A stretch of DNA of 64,000 nucleotides, taken from the NCBI RefSeq assembly GCF_015291645.1, contig NZ_CP030055.1:2294001-2358000 (forward strand). Direction: 5' to 3'. Of this stretch, positions 1-8,380 are shown one piece after another. Source of the stretch: Bradyrhizobium sp. CCBAU 53340 (GTDB taxonomy: Bacteria; Pseudomonadota; Alphaproteobacteria; Rhizobiales; Xanthobacteraceae). A program made the position numbers and the translations under genes. The notes beneath the pieces are model-generated. The model made no database searches. It had not been told where the DNA came from and saw only the letters and a program-made list of their open reading frames with translations. Each line of letters starts with the position of its first letter. Positions within the stretch are counted from its first letter, which is position 1.

Positions 1-611
1 TCCTGGCCTCGCTCCGCCGCATGGCGATCGGGTTCGGCATCGCCGTGCTGGTTTCGATTCCACTAGGCCTGCTGATGGGCCGTAGTCGGGCCGTCGCATC
101 CTTTTTCAATCCACTCTTGATGGTGATCTATCCTGTTCCGAAGGCAGCTCTGATGCCGATCATCATGCTGTGGCTCGGCGTTGGCGAAGCTACTAAGGTT
201 CTCGTGATCTTTCTCGGTGTCAGCCTGCCGGTGATCTATCACAGTTTTGAAGGTGCCAAGGCCGTCGAGGAGAAGATGCTGTGGTCGGGCGCGGCGATGG
301 GGCTGTCGCCCTTGCAGCGTCTGGTCCGGATCGTGCTCCCGGCCGCGCTCCCGGAAATTCTGACCGGGTGCCGAACCGGCCTGGTGCTGGCACTAATCAC
401 CATGATTACAAGCGAGATGATTGCACGCCAGTCGGGGGCAGGGAACATCCTGTTCAACGCGCTCGACATGGGGCAGTACGACACGGTTTACGCGATGATC
501 ATCATCGTCGGAGCGATGGGCATCTGTCTCGATGCTGTTTTCGAGCGGGTTCGTGCAGGGCTTGTACGCTGGTCCGAGCCTCAATTCGACATGCCGCTGA
601 GCTTCTCATGA
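1..611 (+). CDS. ABC transporter permease, NitT/TauT (SsuC-like) type, 5' truncated
   Basis: This is the C-terminal part of an inner-membrane permease; the reading frame is open at the left edge, so its start lies outside the window. The visible part has several hydrophobic membrane segments and the cytoplasmic coupling loop of binding-protein-dependent permeases, seen as GAAMGLSPLQRLVRIVLPAALPE followed by ILTGCRTGL (the EAA-type loop). The family (SsuC/TauC/NitT permeases) imports small organic anions such as sulfonates, nitrate, taurine or aromatic acids with a periplasmic NMT1-like protein and an ATPase, which should lie upstream. Its TGA overlaps the ATG of the next permease, so the two are translationally coupled and probably form a heterodimer. 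The substrate cannot be read from sequence; the neighbourhood suggests an aromatic or heteroaromatic acid. Confidence 0.88.
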   Translation, partial: LASLRRMAIGFGIAVLVSIPLGLLMGRSRAVASFFNPLLMVIYPVPKAALMPIIMLWLGVGEATKVLVIFLGVSLPVIYHSFEGAKAVEEKMLWSGAAMGLSPLQRLVRIVLPAALPEILTGCRTGLVLALITMITSEMIARQSGAGNILFNALDMGQYDTVYAMIIIVGAMGICLDAVFERVRAGLVRWSEPQFDMPLSFS

Positions 612-1375
612 TGTCACGTTCTCTCTCCGCAAACGTCATCTTAGGTGTCGCGCCAATCGTGCTCGTGGTCGCGCTGTGGCAGGCCCTGGTGACGTTCGGC
701 TTCGCTCCGGCGGTCTTGTTGCCGGCGCCGGGCTTCGTCTTCAACCGGCTGCTCCAGCAGCTCGTGACATGGACGTTTCAACAGGAAATCGCAGCGACGT
801 TGATCCGGCTATTTGCCGGATTCGCCGTTGCGGTCGTCCTCGGCGTCAGCATCGGCATCGCGGCTGCCGCAAGTCCCTCGATCAATGCCGCGGTCCGGCC
901 GATCGTGCGCGTGTTGGCGCCGTTGCCGAAGGTTGCGCTCTACCCGGCGCTGCTGTTGCTGCTGGGTTTCGGCCACGGATCGAAGATCACCTTGGTGGCG
1001 GCGGACGCACTCTTCCCGATTTTGCTGTCAACCTATTATGGTGCATCAACCGTCGAGCAGAAACTGGTCTGGTCGGCCATGGCAGCGGGAACGCCGCGAT
1101 ATGGAATCCTGTTCAAGGTCGTGTTGCCGGCGGCGATGCCGTCGATCCTGACCGGGTGCCGAATCGGCCTTGTCATTTCCTGCATCGTGGTGTTTCTGGC
1201 CGAGATGATCACGTCGACAGACGGCCTGGGCCATGCCCTCGTGACTGCAGCCCGGACTTTCCAGGCAGTCGACATGTTCGTGCCGCTGATCACGATCTCG
1301 CTGCTTGGGCTGATCCTCAATGCGTTGTTGGGCGCGGTGCGATCTTATCTCTTGCGAGGCTTCCCCGAAGCGTGA
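608..1375 (+). CDS. ABC transporter permease, NitT/TauT (SsuC-like) type
   Basis: Second permease of the pair, 255 residues, a normal length for the family. The start is the first ATG of an ATGATG pair that overlaps the stop codon of the upstream permease. Several earlier in-frame starts exist but would sit inside the upstream gene and give a non-homologous arginine-rich N-terminus. Hydrophobic segments alternate with the coupling loop around residues 155-190 (WSAMAAGTPRY, then VVLPAAMPSILTGCRIGL). It resembles its neighbour closely in that loop, which suggests an old duplication and a heterodimeric channel. It lies 37 bases before a metalloenzyme gene with its own good ribosome-binding site, and transport and enzyme are probably in one transcript. 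The substrate is unknown. Confidence 0.9.
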   Translation: MMSRSLSANVILGVAPIVLVVALWQALVTFGFAPAVLLPAPGFVFNRLLQQLVTWTFQQEIAATLIRLFAGFAVAVVLGVSIGIAAAASPSINAAVRPIVRVLAPLPKVALYPALLLLLGFGHGSKITLVAADALFPILLSTYYGASTVEQKLVWSAMAAGTPRYGILFKVVLPAAMPSILTGCRIGLVISCIVVFLAEMITSTDGLGHALVTAARTFQAVDMFVPLITISLLGLILNALLGAVRSYLLRGFPEA

Positions 1376-1412
1376 CCTGACGAACAAAAAACCAGAAGAC
1401 CGGGAGTGAACC

Positions 1413-2459
1413 ATGCTGGCTGATCGCATCGAAGCAAAATGGATCGACGCGTTTTGCGAGATCTTTGAACGTTGCGCCGTCAAGGCCGGCGATACCGCGG
1501 CAATCCTCTCGGAGACCCAGTCCCGCGCATTGAATGTGCACCTGGCCGAGCTGGCCTTGCTGCGGATGGGAGCGAGGCCGTTTCACGTCGTGATGCCAAC
1601 GCCGCGTAATCGGAACATCGTTCCGGTCCGTTCGACCGGAGCGAGCGAAGCGATTCAAAAGATGGGGCCTGTCATCAGCGCGCTTCAGCAGGCTGGCTTC
1701 GTGGTGGATTGCACCATCGAGGGCTTGATGCACGCGGTCGAGACTCCTGAAATCCTGAAGGCCGGCGCGCGCATCCTGGTGATCTCCAACGAGCATCCCG
1801 AGGCGCTCGAGCGGATGGTGCCGGATCCCGCGCTGGAGAAGCGCGTTCGCGCGGCCGTGAAGATGCTGCGTGGAACCAAGCGAATGCGGGTCACCTCAAA
1901 AGCCGGTACGATTCTCGATGTGGACATGGTAGGCGCTTCCACGGTTGGCGTCTGGGGTTGGACGGACAAGCCAGGTACGCTGGCACATTGGCCGGGCGGC
2001 ATCGTCGTGAGCTTTCCAAAGAGCGGGACGATCAACGGCACGCTGGTCATGGCGCCTGGCGATATCAACCTCACCTTCAAGCGGTACCTGACGTCGCCGG
2101 TCAAAATGACCTTGAAGGACGATTACGTCGTCGAACTGGAAGGCGAGGGCACGGACGCCGCGATGATGCGCGCCTATCTCGCGGCCTGGGGTGATCGGGA
2201 GGCCTACGCTGTCTCACATGTTGGTTTCGGCATGAATCCGGCTGCGCGCTACGAGGCGCTCTCGATGTATGACCAGCGCGACACCAACGGCACGGAGATC
2301 CGCGCCGTGTCCGGTAACTTCCTGTTCTCGACCGGCGCCAACGAATTCGCGGGTCGCTATACAGCAGGCCATTTCGACCTGCCGATGATGGGAACGACCA
2401 TCGAGCTCGACGGTGTCGCGGTGGTTCGAGAAGGTGTCCTCCAGGACGTCTTCGGTTAG
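1413..2459 (+). CDS. M29-peptidase-fold metalloenzyme, NicX-like (2,5-dihydroxypyridine dioxygenase or aminopeptidase-T family)
   Basis: A 348-residue soluble protein of the family shared by thermophilic (M29) aminopeptidases and the extradiol-type iron enzyme NicX, which opens the ring of 2,5-dihydroxypyridine in aerobic nicotinate degradation. His269 (in SHVGFGMN), His320 and Asp322 (in AGHFDLP) match in order and approximate spacing the His/His/Asp iron ligands known for NicX. The start is supported by GGGAG six bases upstream of the ATG. It follows the two permeases and meets the next operon tail to tail, the two stop codons overlapping. Many genomes label such genes leucyl aminopeptidase; the ligand pattern and catabolic setting make ring cleavage at least as likely. 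The actual substrate is not established. Confidence 0.65.
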   Translation: MLADRIEAKWIDAFCEIFERCAVKAGDTAAILSETQSRALNVHLAELALLRMGARPFHVVMPTPRNRNIVPVRSTGASEAIQKMGPVISALQQAGFVVDCTIEGLMHAVETPEILKAGARILVISNEHPEALERMVPDPALEKRVRAAVKMLRGTKRMRVTSKAGTILDVDMVGASTVGVWGWTDKPGTLAHWPGGIVVSFPKSGTINGTLVMAPGDINLTFKRYLTSPVKMTLKDDYVVELEGEGTDAAMMRAYLAAWGDREAYAVSHVGFGMNPAARYEALSMYDQRDTNGTEIRAVSGNFLFSTGANEFAGRYTAGHFDLPMMGTTIELDGVAVVREGVLQDVFG

Positions 2460-3448
2460 TTGCGGTCGATCACAGGCGGACGGGCCAGATCGAAGTGCCG
2501 GAGCAGGTCGACCATGGCCTGGAGTCGCTTCGCGCGATAGGCGTCGACGTCGAGGCCCGAATAATCGAGAAAGCCCGCGCCCGTGCGCAAGCCGATCCGA
2601 CCTTCATGCATGTTGCGCGAAATGACGTCGGGAGCGCGATAGCGATCGCTGCCGAGGGCGCCTTCGAGATAGCGGCTGGCGTAGTACAGAATATCCCCGC
2701 CGCCCCAATCGATGAACTCAAGCAACCCAAGCACCGCATAGCGAAAGCCGAAGCCATAGCGGATCGCCTTGTCGATCTCTTCCGCACTGGCGACGCCTTC
2801 CTCGACCATCCGCGCCGCTTCGTTCATCGCGAGCGCCTGGATGCGCGGAACGATGAAGCCTGGTGTCGCGGCGCAGACCACTGGCACCTTGCCGATGCCT
2901 TCGAGCAGCGCCTTGACCTCATCAATAATGGCAGGGTCTGTGGCTTTGCCGGGCGAAACCTCGACCAGCGGGATCAAATAGGCTGGATTGAGCCAGTGGA
3001 CGTTGAGGAAGCGGCGCGGATTTTCAATTGCTCCGGAGAGATCGTCGACAAGGATGGTCGACGTGGTCGATGCGAGGATCGTATCCGGGCCGACCTGCCT
3101 TGAAGCCGCTCCCAGCACCTCCCGCTTGAGCTCAACGACCTCAGGGACGCCCTCGAACACGATTCCGGCTTCTGACAGAGCGGCGCCACTTTGGCTGGCC
3201 GGCACCACTGAAACTCGCGCGATGAGCGGGTCGACCTCGGTCTCGGTCACCAATCCGAGCTTCGACAGGCTGACAAAGGTCTTCCTGACCTCGTCAAGCG
3301 CGTCCGATTTCAGCTTGGCGAAATCGTCCGCTGAGCGGGCCTTGATGTCGATCATTGTGACCGCGTGCCCGGCATAGGCAAAAGCGACGGCGATGCCGCG
3401 GCCCATGCGACCAGCTCCGAGACACGCAATGTTCGCGCGGCGGCTCAT
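2456..3448 (-). CDS. 3-hydroxyacyl-CoA dehydrogenase, NAD-binding (HbdA/FadB-N type)
   Basis: A 330-residue NAD-dependent enzyme that oxidises a 3-hydroxyacyl-CoA to the 3-oxoacyl-CoA. The N-terminus carries the Rossmann motif GAGRMGRGIA (residues 11-20), followed by the family's ASTTSTILVDDL region and the substrate-binding NVHWLNPAYLIPLVEV segment, where the usual HFFNP motif is read as HWLNP. The C-terminal helical domain contains the IDKAIRYGFGFRYAVLG segment typical of hydroxybutyryl-CoA dehydrogenases. It is the last gene of a five-gene minus-strand operon and starts 3 bases after the opine-dehydrogenase-like gene. In this context it most likely acts on a ring-derived or ring-opened CoA ester. 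Its stop codon overlaps that of the convergent NicX-like gene. Confidence 0.85.
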   Translation of the reverse strand: MSRRANIACLGAGRMGRGIAVAFAYAGHAVTMIDIKARSADDFAKLKSDALDEVRKTFVSLSKLGLVTETEVDPLIARVSVVPASQSGAALSEAGIVFEGVPEVVELKREVLGAASRQVGPDTILASTTSTILVDDLSGAIENPRRFLNVHWLNPAYLIPLVEVSPGKATDPAIIDEVKALLEGIGKVPVVCAATPGFIVPRIQALAMNEAARMVEEGVASAEEIDKAIRYGFGFRYAVLGLLEFIDWGGGDILYYASRYLEGALGSDRYRAPDVISRNMHEGRIGLRTGAGFLDYSGLDVDAYRAKRLQAMVDLLRHFDLARPPVIDRN

Positions 3449-3451
3449 CGA

Positions 3452-4540
3452 TCAGAATCCTTCACGAAGCAGCGTCTGCAATTCGGCCTTGTGAAGCTTG
3501 CCGAGCCCCAGCGTCTCCAGCGTTCGGCCGCTTTGCGCAAAATCCTCGCCGCAGATCGCGCCGCCGATGGCCAGGAACGCCTTGGCCAGCGGTGTCGCGA
3601 CGCCCGCAAGGCCAGCGACGGACACCAGCAGCGATAGGCCAAGCCGCAAATCTTCGCGCATGTAGCGGTGCTCGGTCAGCACGATGCGCTCGCGCCAGTC
3701 GCCGGAGTCGGTCAGCCGGTCATGCGAGCCTCGGCCATACATCCAGATCTCTCCTTCCTTCGCGTAATGATGAGCGAGGGGGAAATGCGGTGCGCCATAT
3801 CCCAGCGCCTCGCGCACGGCGATCCGCTCGGCGTCGAGGGCATCGGTCACCCGCCGGATCGCAGCTTGTGTTCCCTCCTTGTGGATGTCCCATCGTTCAA
3901 AATGCTCGATCGGGCCCGCATTCATCACGATCAGCGGCGGATGAATGATGCAGCCCGCATTCATCAGCGCGCCGGAGAGCGCATCACCGCATGGCTCGAT
4001 CACGTCAGGGAAGGCGCGCCCGATGACCTCAAGCGCATGCGGGGCCTGATCGAGTGGAAATACGCCGACCGGCAGCCGCTTTGCGCGGATGGTGATCGCG
4101 ACCTCGAATGGTCCGTGCTTGCGCGTGAGCCAGGGCAGGGTACCGGTTTCGGCGAAGCTCGCTTTGGCGCGATTGCCGGCGTCGCGCGCGGCCTGCGCGA
4201 AGATCATCGAGCCGAATGTCGCTGGTGGCAGGAACACCACCTGGCCGTCACGGAGGTGTGGCGCAAGGAGCCGGGCGATATCCTGCTGCGCGAAGGCGGG
4301 GGCGGGGCACACGATGAGCTCAGCGCCGCTGACGGCTTTTGCGATATCGGTGGTCACCAGCGCCAGCTTCACGTCGTGGCGGCCATTGTGGTCCTTCACC
4401 AGGATGCGAGATCCCGCGGCACGATGTACCTCGACCTGCTCGGCGTCACGGCGCCACAGGCGGACCTCATGTCCCGACAGGGCAAAATCGCCTGCGGCCG
4501 CGAAAGAGCCGTTTCCGCCACCCAGAACCGCGATCTTCAC
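3452..4540 (-). CDS. NAD(P)-dependent opine dehydrogenase family protein (octopine/nopaline dehydrogenase-like)
   Basis: A 362-residue two-domain oxidoreductase. The N-terminus has the dinucleotide-binding motif LGGGNGSFAAAGD (residues 5-17), in which GxGNGxxA is characteristic of octopine/nopaline dehydrogenases. The C-terminal half has the all-helical domain, with the conserved NAGCIIHPPLIVMNAG segment and a PHFPLAHHY stretch. Known family members form or split secondary amines between an amino acid and a 2-oxo acid, or reduce related keto groups. It starts with GTG overlapping the stop of the upstream CoA synthetase (GTGA), so it is an integral member of the operon. An opine-type enzyme inside an aryl/acyl-CoA operon is unusual. 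It could release or tether nitrogen from an N-substituted intermediate, but that is inference. Confidence 0.75.
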   Translation of the reverse strand: MKIAVLGGGNGSFAAAGDFALSGHEVRLWRRDAEQVEVHRAAGSRILVKDHNGRHDVKLALVTTDIAKAVSGAELIVCPAPAFAQQDIARLLAPHLRDGQVVFLPPATFGSMIFAQAARDAGNRAKASFAETGTLPWLTRKHGPFEVAITIRAKRLPVGVFPLDQAPHALEVIGRAFPDVIEPCGDALSGALMNAGCIIHPPLIVMNAGPIEHFERWDIHKEGTQAAIRRVTDALDAERIAVREALGYGAPHFPLAHHYAKEGEIWMYGRGSHDRLTDSGDWRERIVLTEHRYMREDLRLGLSLLVSVAGLAGVATPLAKAFLAIGGAICGEDFAQSGRTLETLGLGKLHKAELQTLLREGF

Positions 4541-6066
4541 ATTGCCTCTCCCTGCGCCCGCGACTGCGCATCGAGCTGTTTCAGCAGGAAATGCTGGACT
4601 TTGCCAAGCGCCGTGCGCGGCAGGTCGGCAACGAAGACGATGTCGCGTGGAACCTTGTAACGGGCGAGCTGGGCCTGCACGTGCGCTCTCAGCTCATCCG
4701 CTTCGAGGCGGCAGCCGGACCGCCGGATGACATAAGCGATGGGGACCTCGTCCCAGCGCGGATCCGGCCTTCCGATCACAGCGCATTCGCTGACATCAGG
4801 GTGTTCGAGCAGGACCCGCTCGACCTCGGCGGGATAGACGTTCTCTCCGCCGGAAATGATCATGTTCTTCTTGCGGTCGCGGACCCAGAAATAGCCGTCG
4901 GCGTCGCACAGGCCGATGTCGCCGGTGCGATACCAGCCGTCGTGCAACGCGTCGCACGTGGCGTCCGTATTGCCCCAATATTCAAAGAATACGTTCGGTC
5001 CGCGCACCGCGATTTCGCCGGGCGTGCCCGCAGGCACCTCGGCGCCGGCCTGATCGATCACCTTCGCTTCGCAGCAAAGGCCAGCGAGTCCGGTTGATCC
5101 CGTGCGCGACAGGTCGCCGCCGAGGCGGGTGTAGATTGCGATGGGGCAGGTCTCCGTCGAGCCGTAAACCTGGAGCACTGGCACGCCGCGCGTGACGAAG
5201 CGCTCGATCAGGTGAGGCGGCACGATGGTCGAGCCGGTCGCGACCGCTTTCAGCGACGAGAGATCGGTCGTGGCCCAGGCAGGGTGCTCGCTAGTGGCCT
5301 GGATGATCGCCGGCACCATGACCGTCAGCGTTGGCCGATCCCGTTCGATGGCTGCAAGCGCTGTGTCCGGCGTGAAGCGAGCGTGGATTGTGACGGTCGC
5401 ACCCAATTGGAGCGCCGCAGTCGTCTGGATATTGAGGCCACCGACATGGAAGAATGGCAATACGGTCAGCACATGATCGTCCGACGTCATGTTGTGCATG
5501 TGCTGGCTCATGACGCCGTTCCAGAACAGAGCTTCCTGGCGCAGCACCGCGCCCTTCGGTCGTCCCGTCGTCCCCGATGTGTAGACGATGAGCAGCGGGC
5601 AGGAGAGATCGGCGTGGGGATCTTGGCTGCTGCTCCCGGCGCCGCGCGTCAACAAGCTTTCGAACGTCGTGCCACCTGGCGGCGCGAAATCGAGGCCGAT
5701 GACGGCAGTCCCCCGCGCAAGCTCGGGAATAACGCCCTCAAATGCCTGCTCGAGCACCAGCAGCTTGGCTCCGGCATCGGTGAGGATGAAGAGCTGCTCG
5801 GCGACTGCCAGCCGCCAGTTCAGCGGCACCAGTATCGCGCCGAGCCGCGCACATGCGTAGAGCAGGACCAGATAGTCCGGCCGATTTAGGCTCAGGATCG
5901 CGACGCGGTCACCGCGGCCAATTCCGAGCTCTTGTTTCAAGGCTGTCGCCGTCCGTTCGATGCGATCGGCGAACGCTGCATAGCTCAGCCGTTGGCCCTC
6001 GAAAGCAATGGCTGTCTTGCCCGGCGCAAACGCCGCGTTGCGATCGATCAGACTACAAAGATCCAC
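4537..6066 (-). CDS. Acyl-CoA synthetase, AMP-forming (long-chain or aryl acid type)
   Basis: A 509-residue member of the ANL superfamily that activates a carboxylic acid through an acyl-adenylate to the CoA thioester. The P-loop-like motif YTSGTTGRPKGAVL lies near residue 162, the adenine-binding YGSTETCP near 300, the GWYRTGDIG hinge region near 385 and the C-terminal catalytic lysine region PRTALGKVQHFLLK near 490. The start codon is GTG; the gene begins 2 bases after the acyl-CoA dehydrogenase and overlaps the opine-dehydrogenase-like gene by 4 bases. A second, benzoate-type ligase lies at 16.4 kb, so the catabolic block has two ligases. This one may handle the ring-opened or side-chain acid. 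Its substrate is not readable from sequence. Confidence 0.88.
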   Translation of the reverse strand: MDLCSLIDRNAAFAPGKTAIAFEGQRLSYAAFADRIERTATALKQELGIGRGDRVAILSLNRPDYLVLLYACARLGAILVPLNWRLAVAEQLFILTDAGAKLLVLEQAFEGVIPELARGTAVIGLDFAPPGGTTFESLLTRGAGSSSQDPHADLSCPLLIVYTSGTTGRPKGAVLRQEALFWNGVMSQHMHNMTSDDHVLTVLPFFHVGGLNIQTTAALQLGATVTIHARFTPDTALAAIERDRPTLTVMVPAIIQATSEHPAWATTDLSSLKAVATGSTIVPPHLIERFVTRGVPVLQVYGSTETCPIAIYTRLGGDLSRTGSTGLAGLCCEAKVIDQAGAEVPAGTPGEIAVRGPNVFFEYWGNTDATCDALHDGWYRTGDIGLCDADGYFWVRDRKKNMIISGGENVYPAEVERVLLEHPDVSECAVIGRPDPRWDEVPIAYVIRRSGCRLEADELRAHVQAQLARYKVPRDIVFVADLPRTALGKVQHFLLKQLDAQSRAQGEAM

Positions 6067-6068
6067 CG

Positions 6069-7358
6069 TTAGTCGTCCGTTTCGCCGGCCTCGTAAAGCG
6101 CCTCGCGGCCGATCCGGTCGAGGCAGAGCTCGGCTGTCCAGGGTAGCATCAGCGAGCCGCAGCGGCTGTCGCGATAGATGCGCTCCAGTGGGAGCGAGCG
6201 GAGCATGGCCTGACCACCGCAGGTGCGGATCGCGAGCGCAGCGAGCTCATTGGCGCCTTCCATCACCGAATATTGTGCGGCGTAGGCGCGCAGCACCTGC
6301 TCCTTGCTCGGGTTGGCGCGCGCCTCCGTGACGGCCTGGAACCAGATCCCCTTGATCTGCTCCAGCTTGATCTGCATTTGCGCGACTGCAATCTGCTTGG
6401 TCGGGTACATCCGGCGCTTCACCGGCGGCATGCCGGGGACCTCACCGCGCAGATAACGAACGGTGAAGTCGTAAGACGCTTGGGCGAGGCCCATATAGGT
6501 CGGCGACAGCGTCAGGAACATGTGCGGCCAGCGCATCGCGGCCTGAAAATAGACGCCGCGTGGCATCAGCGCGGAATCCTCCGGCACGAAAACGTCCTTG
6601 AACAGCAGCGTTCGCGAGACCGTGCCGCGCATGCCGAGCGGATCCCAATCGCCGACGACGGAAACGCCCTGCGACTTCGCCGATATCGCGAGATAAAGCG
6701 TATTGCGGCGTGAGGCCTTCTCGCCTTGCTCAATCTCGGTGCAGAGCACGCCGTAATAATCGGCATGGCCGGAAAGTGATGCAAAGATCTTCTTGCCATT
6801 GACGACCCAGCCACCTTCGACAGGCTTCGCTTCCGTGCCGAAGGCGACGCCGCCGGCTGCTGCTGCGCCGCCCTCGGAGAAAGGCTGAGAGTAGATCGCG
6901 CCGTCCTCGACAATACGCTTGTAGTGGATGGCGCGCCGCTTTTCGTGCTCTGCGCGGGTCTCCGGATCCATGTCGAGGTCATCGGCCAAAGGCCCCGACC
7001 ACAGCGTCGAGCAAACATGCATGTTCCAGGTGAGGGCAGTCGCACCGCAATAGCGGCCGATCTCCGCGGCCGCCAGGGCATAGGTCTGATAATTGGCTCC
7101 GAGCCCGCCGTGCTTCTTGGGCACCGCGATGCCAAGCAGGCCGACGCGATGCAGATCGCGATAGTTCTCGGTCGGGAAGATCGCCTCGCGGTCGTAGGCG
7201 GCGGCGCGGCCGGCGAACACGCTCTGGCCGATCTCGCGTGCCCGCGCGATGATCCCGGCCTGTTCGTCGCTCAGGCGGAACGCCACGGGATCGAAGATCG
7301 GCGCATCCAGCGCGACCTTGTCGCTCGCGCCGATTGTCTTGCTGACTTGCATGGTCAT
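6069..7358 (-). CDS. Acyl-CoA dehydrogenase family protein
   Basis: A 429-residue flavoprotein of the acyl-CoA dehydrogenase fold. The start at 7358 avoids overlap with the upstream hydrolase; a longer frame would run into that gene and carry an arginine/serine-rich, non-homologous N-terminus. Recognisable parts are the N-terminal helical domain with the RDLHRVGLLGIAVPKKHGG segment, the middle FAD-binding stretch YSQPFSEGGAAA and VVNGKKIFASLSG, and the C-terminal helical domain with RTCGGQAML. At the C-terminus, where short- and medium-chain dehydrogenases have YEGT with the catalytic glutamate, this protein reads SLMLPWTAEL, so the canonical base may be missing or moved. It may therefore be a variant dehydrogenase or a flavin oxygenase. 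It sits between the hydrolase and synthetase genes of the operon. Confidence 0.82.
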   Translation of the reverse strand: MTMQVSKTIGASDKVALDAPIFDPVAFRLSDEQAGIIARAREIGQSVFAGRAAAYDREAIFPTENYRDLHRVGLLGIAVPKKHGGLGANYQTYALAAAEIGRYCGATALTWNMHVCSTLWSGPLADDLDMDPETRAEHEKRRAIHYKRIVEDGAIYSQPFSEGGAAAAGGVAFGTEAKPVEGGWVVNGKKIFASLSGHADYYGVLCTEIEQGEKASRRNTLYLAISAKSQGVSVVGDWDPLGMRGTVSRTLLFKDVFVPEDSALMPRGVYFQAAMRWPHMFLTLSPTYMGLAQASYDFTVRYLRGEVPGMPPVKRRMYPTKQIAVAQMQIKLEQIKGIWFQAVTEARANPSKEQVLRAYAAQYSVMEGANELAALAIRTCGGQAMLRSLPLERIYRDSRCGSLMLPWTAELCLDRIGREALYEAGETDD

Positions 7359-7365
7359 TGCGCAG

Positions 7366-8184
7366 TCACCCGTGGTTTGCGGCAAAAGGATCGATGAACC
7401 CGCCGAGCGCCTTGTCGAAGACATCCGGCCGTTCAAGGTTGGCGAGATGGCCGACGCCGGGCAGTTCGACATATTCGACCGAAGGGATGTAGGTGGCGGT
7501 CTTCGCCATCATCGGCGCGGGGGCATTGTTGTCCTTGGAACCGGACAGCAGCAGCGTTGGGACCGATATGTCTTTGAGCGTGCCGCGCTGGTCAAAGCCA
7601 ATCAATGCCAACATCATGGCGCGATAGCTCGCCTCCGGCACGTTTGCCATGCACTCGCGGGCAAGCTCCATCCCCCTGGGATCAGGAGCGTCACCGACGA
7701 GCTCTTTCACGAGGGACGGTGCCAGCGACTTCATGGTCTCGCCGCGGTCGAGCGGGCCCAGCCGCGCGGCGATGAATGATTTCTGCCAGTCGCCTTCGGC
7801 CTTGCCGAAGGCGGGGCTGGTCTGTGCCAGGACAACCGCGCGCGCCGATTTCGGCGATTGCACCAGCCATTTTTGGACGATCATGCCGCCGATTGAATGA
7901 CCGACCAGGATGGGCTTCTCCGCGCCAATCTGCACGATAAATTGCTGGAGTGCATCGGCCAGGGCCGCGATGCTGACGCTTGCGAGTGGCGCCGATCCGC
8001 CGTAACCGGGCATGTCCCATGCGATTGCGCGGAAGCGGTCGCCAAATGTCGCAAGCTGCTGCCGCCAGGCCCGCGCAGCGCCACCGATGCCATGCAGGAA
8101 AATCAGAGGCGTCGCGCCCTCATCGCCCGCGGCTTCGTAGGCGAAGCGACCATCCCTTGTTATCATTGGCGCAGGCTGCGACAC
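7366..8184 (-). CDS. Alpha/beta hydrolase
   Basis: A 272-residue hydrolase with the oxyanion-hole motif FLHGIGG (residues 29-35), the nucleophile elbow GHSIGG, an acid region LLLSGSKDNNAPA and the catalytic histidine in LPGVGHLANLE. This arrangement is shared with 3-oxoadipate enol-lactonases, meta-cleavage product hydrolases and esterases. The GTG start has AAGGATG six bases upstream. It is the first gene of the minus-strand operon and lies 61 bases from a candidate MarR operator, across a divergent promoter region from the SDR gene. In this setting it could hydrolyse a CoA thioester, a lactone or a cyclic 1,3-diketone produced from the ring. The exact substrate is unknown. Confidence 0.85.
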   Translation of the reverse strand: MSQPAPMITRDGRFAYEAAGDEGATPLIFLHGIGGAARAWRQQLATFGDRFRAIAWDMPGYGGSAPLASVSIAALADALQQFIVQIGAEKPILVGHSIGGMIVQKWLVQSPKSARAVVLAQTSPAFGKAEGDWQKSFIAARLGPLDRGETMKSLAPSLVKELVGDAPDPRGMELARECMANVPEASYRAMMLALIGFDQRGTLKDISVPTLLLSGSKDNNAPAPMMAKTATYIPSVEYVELPGVGHLANLERPDVFDKALGGFIDPFAANHG

Positions 8185-8245
8185 GCGACATCCTTCGGCT
8201 CGGTCAGGTGATGCTAACAGGCCTGTGGGCGATGGAAAGAGATAA

Positions 8246-8259
8246 TTTTATACTTAAAG
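8246..8259. promoter_or_regulatory. Candidate MarR operator, copy 1 (hydrolase operon side)
   Basis: The sequence TTTTATACTTAAAG matches the palindrome TTTTAAGCCTAAAA repeated elsewhere in this block, with most differences in the centre. It lies 61 bases upstream of the hydrolase start, in the divergent region between the hydrolase and SDR genes. It is the weakest of the six copies. Confidence 0.45.
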
Positions 8260-8324
8260 CAATTTTCGGGCCGGTCGGCCCGCGTAGCGGTATGCGCTAT
8301 CGATCGGCGCTTTCGTTGCAAAAA

Positions 8325-8338
8325 TTTGAAGGTTAAAA
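8325..8338. promoter_or_regulatory. Candidate MarR operator, copy 2 (SDR side)
   Basis: TTTGAAGGTTAAAA, followed by TA-rich bases, matches the shared consensus TTTKAAGCYTAAAA. It lies 42 bases upstream of the SDR start. With copy 1 it gives each of the two divergent operons its own site. Confidence 0.55.
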
Positions 8339-8380
8339 TATATCGAACGGACGATCAGCAAATCTTGAGGGAGCAAGAGC

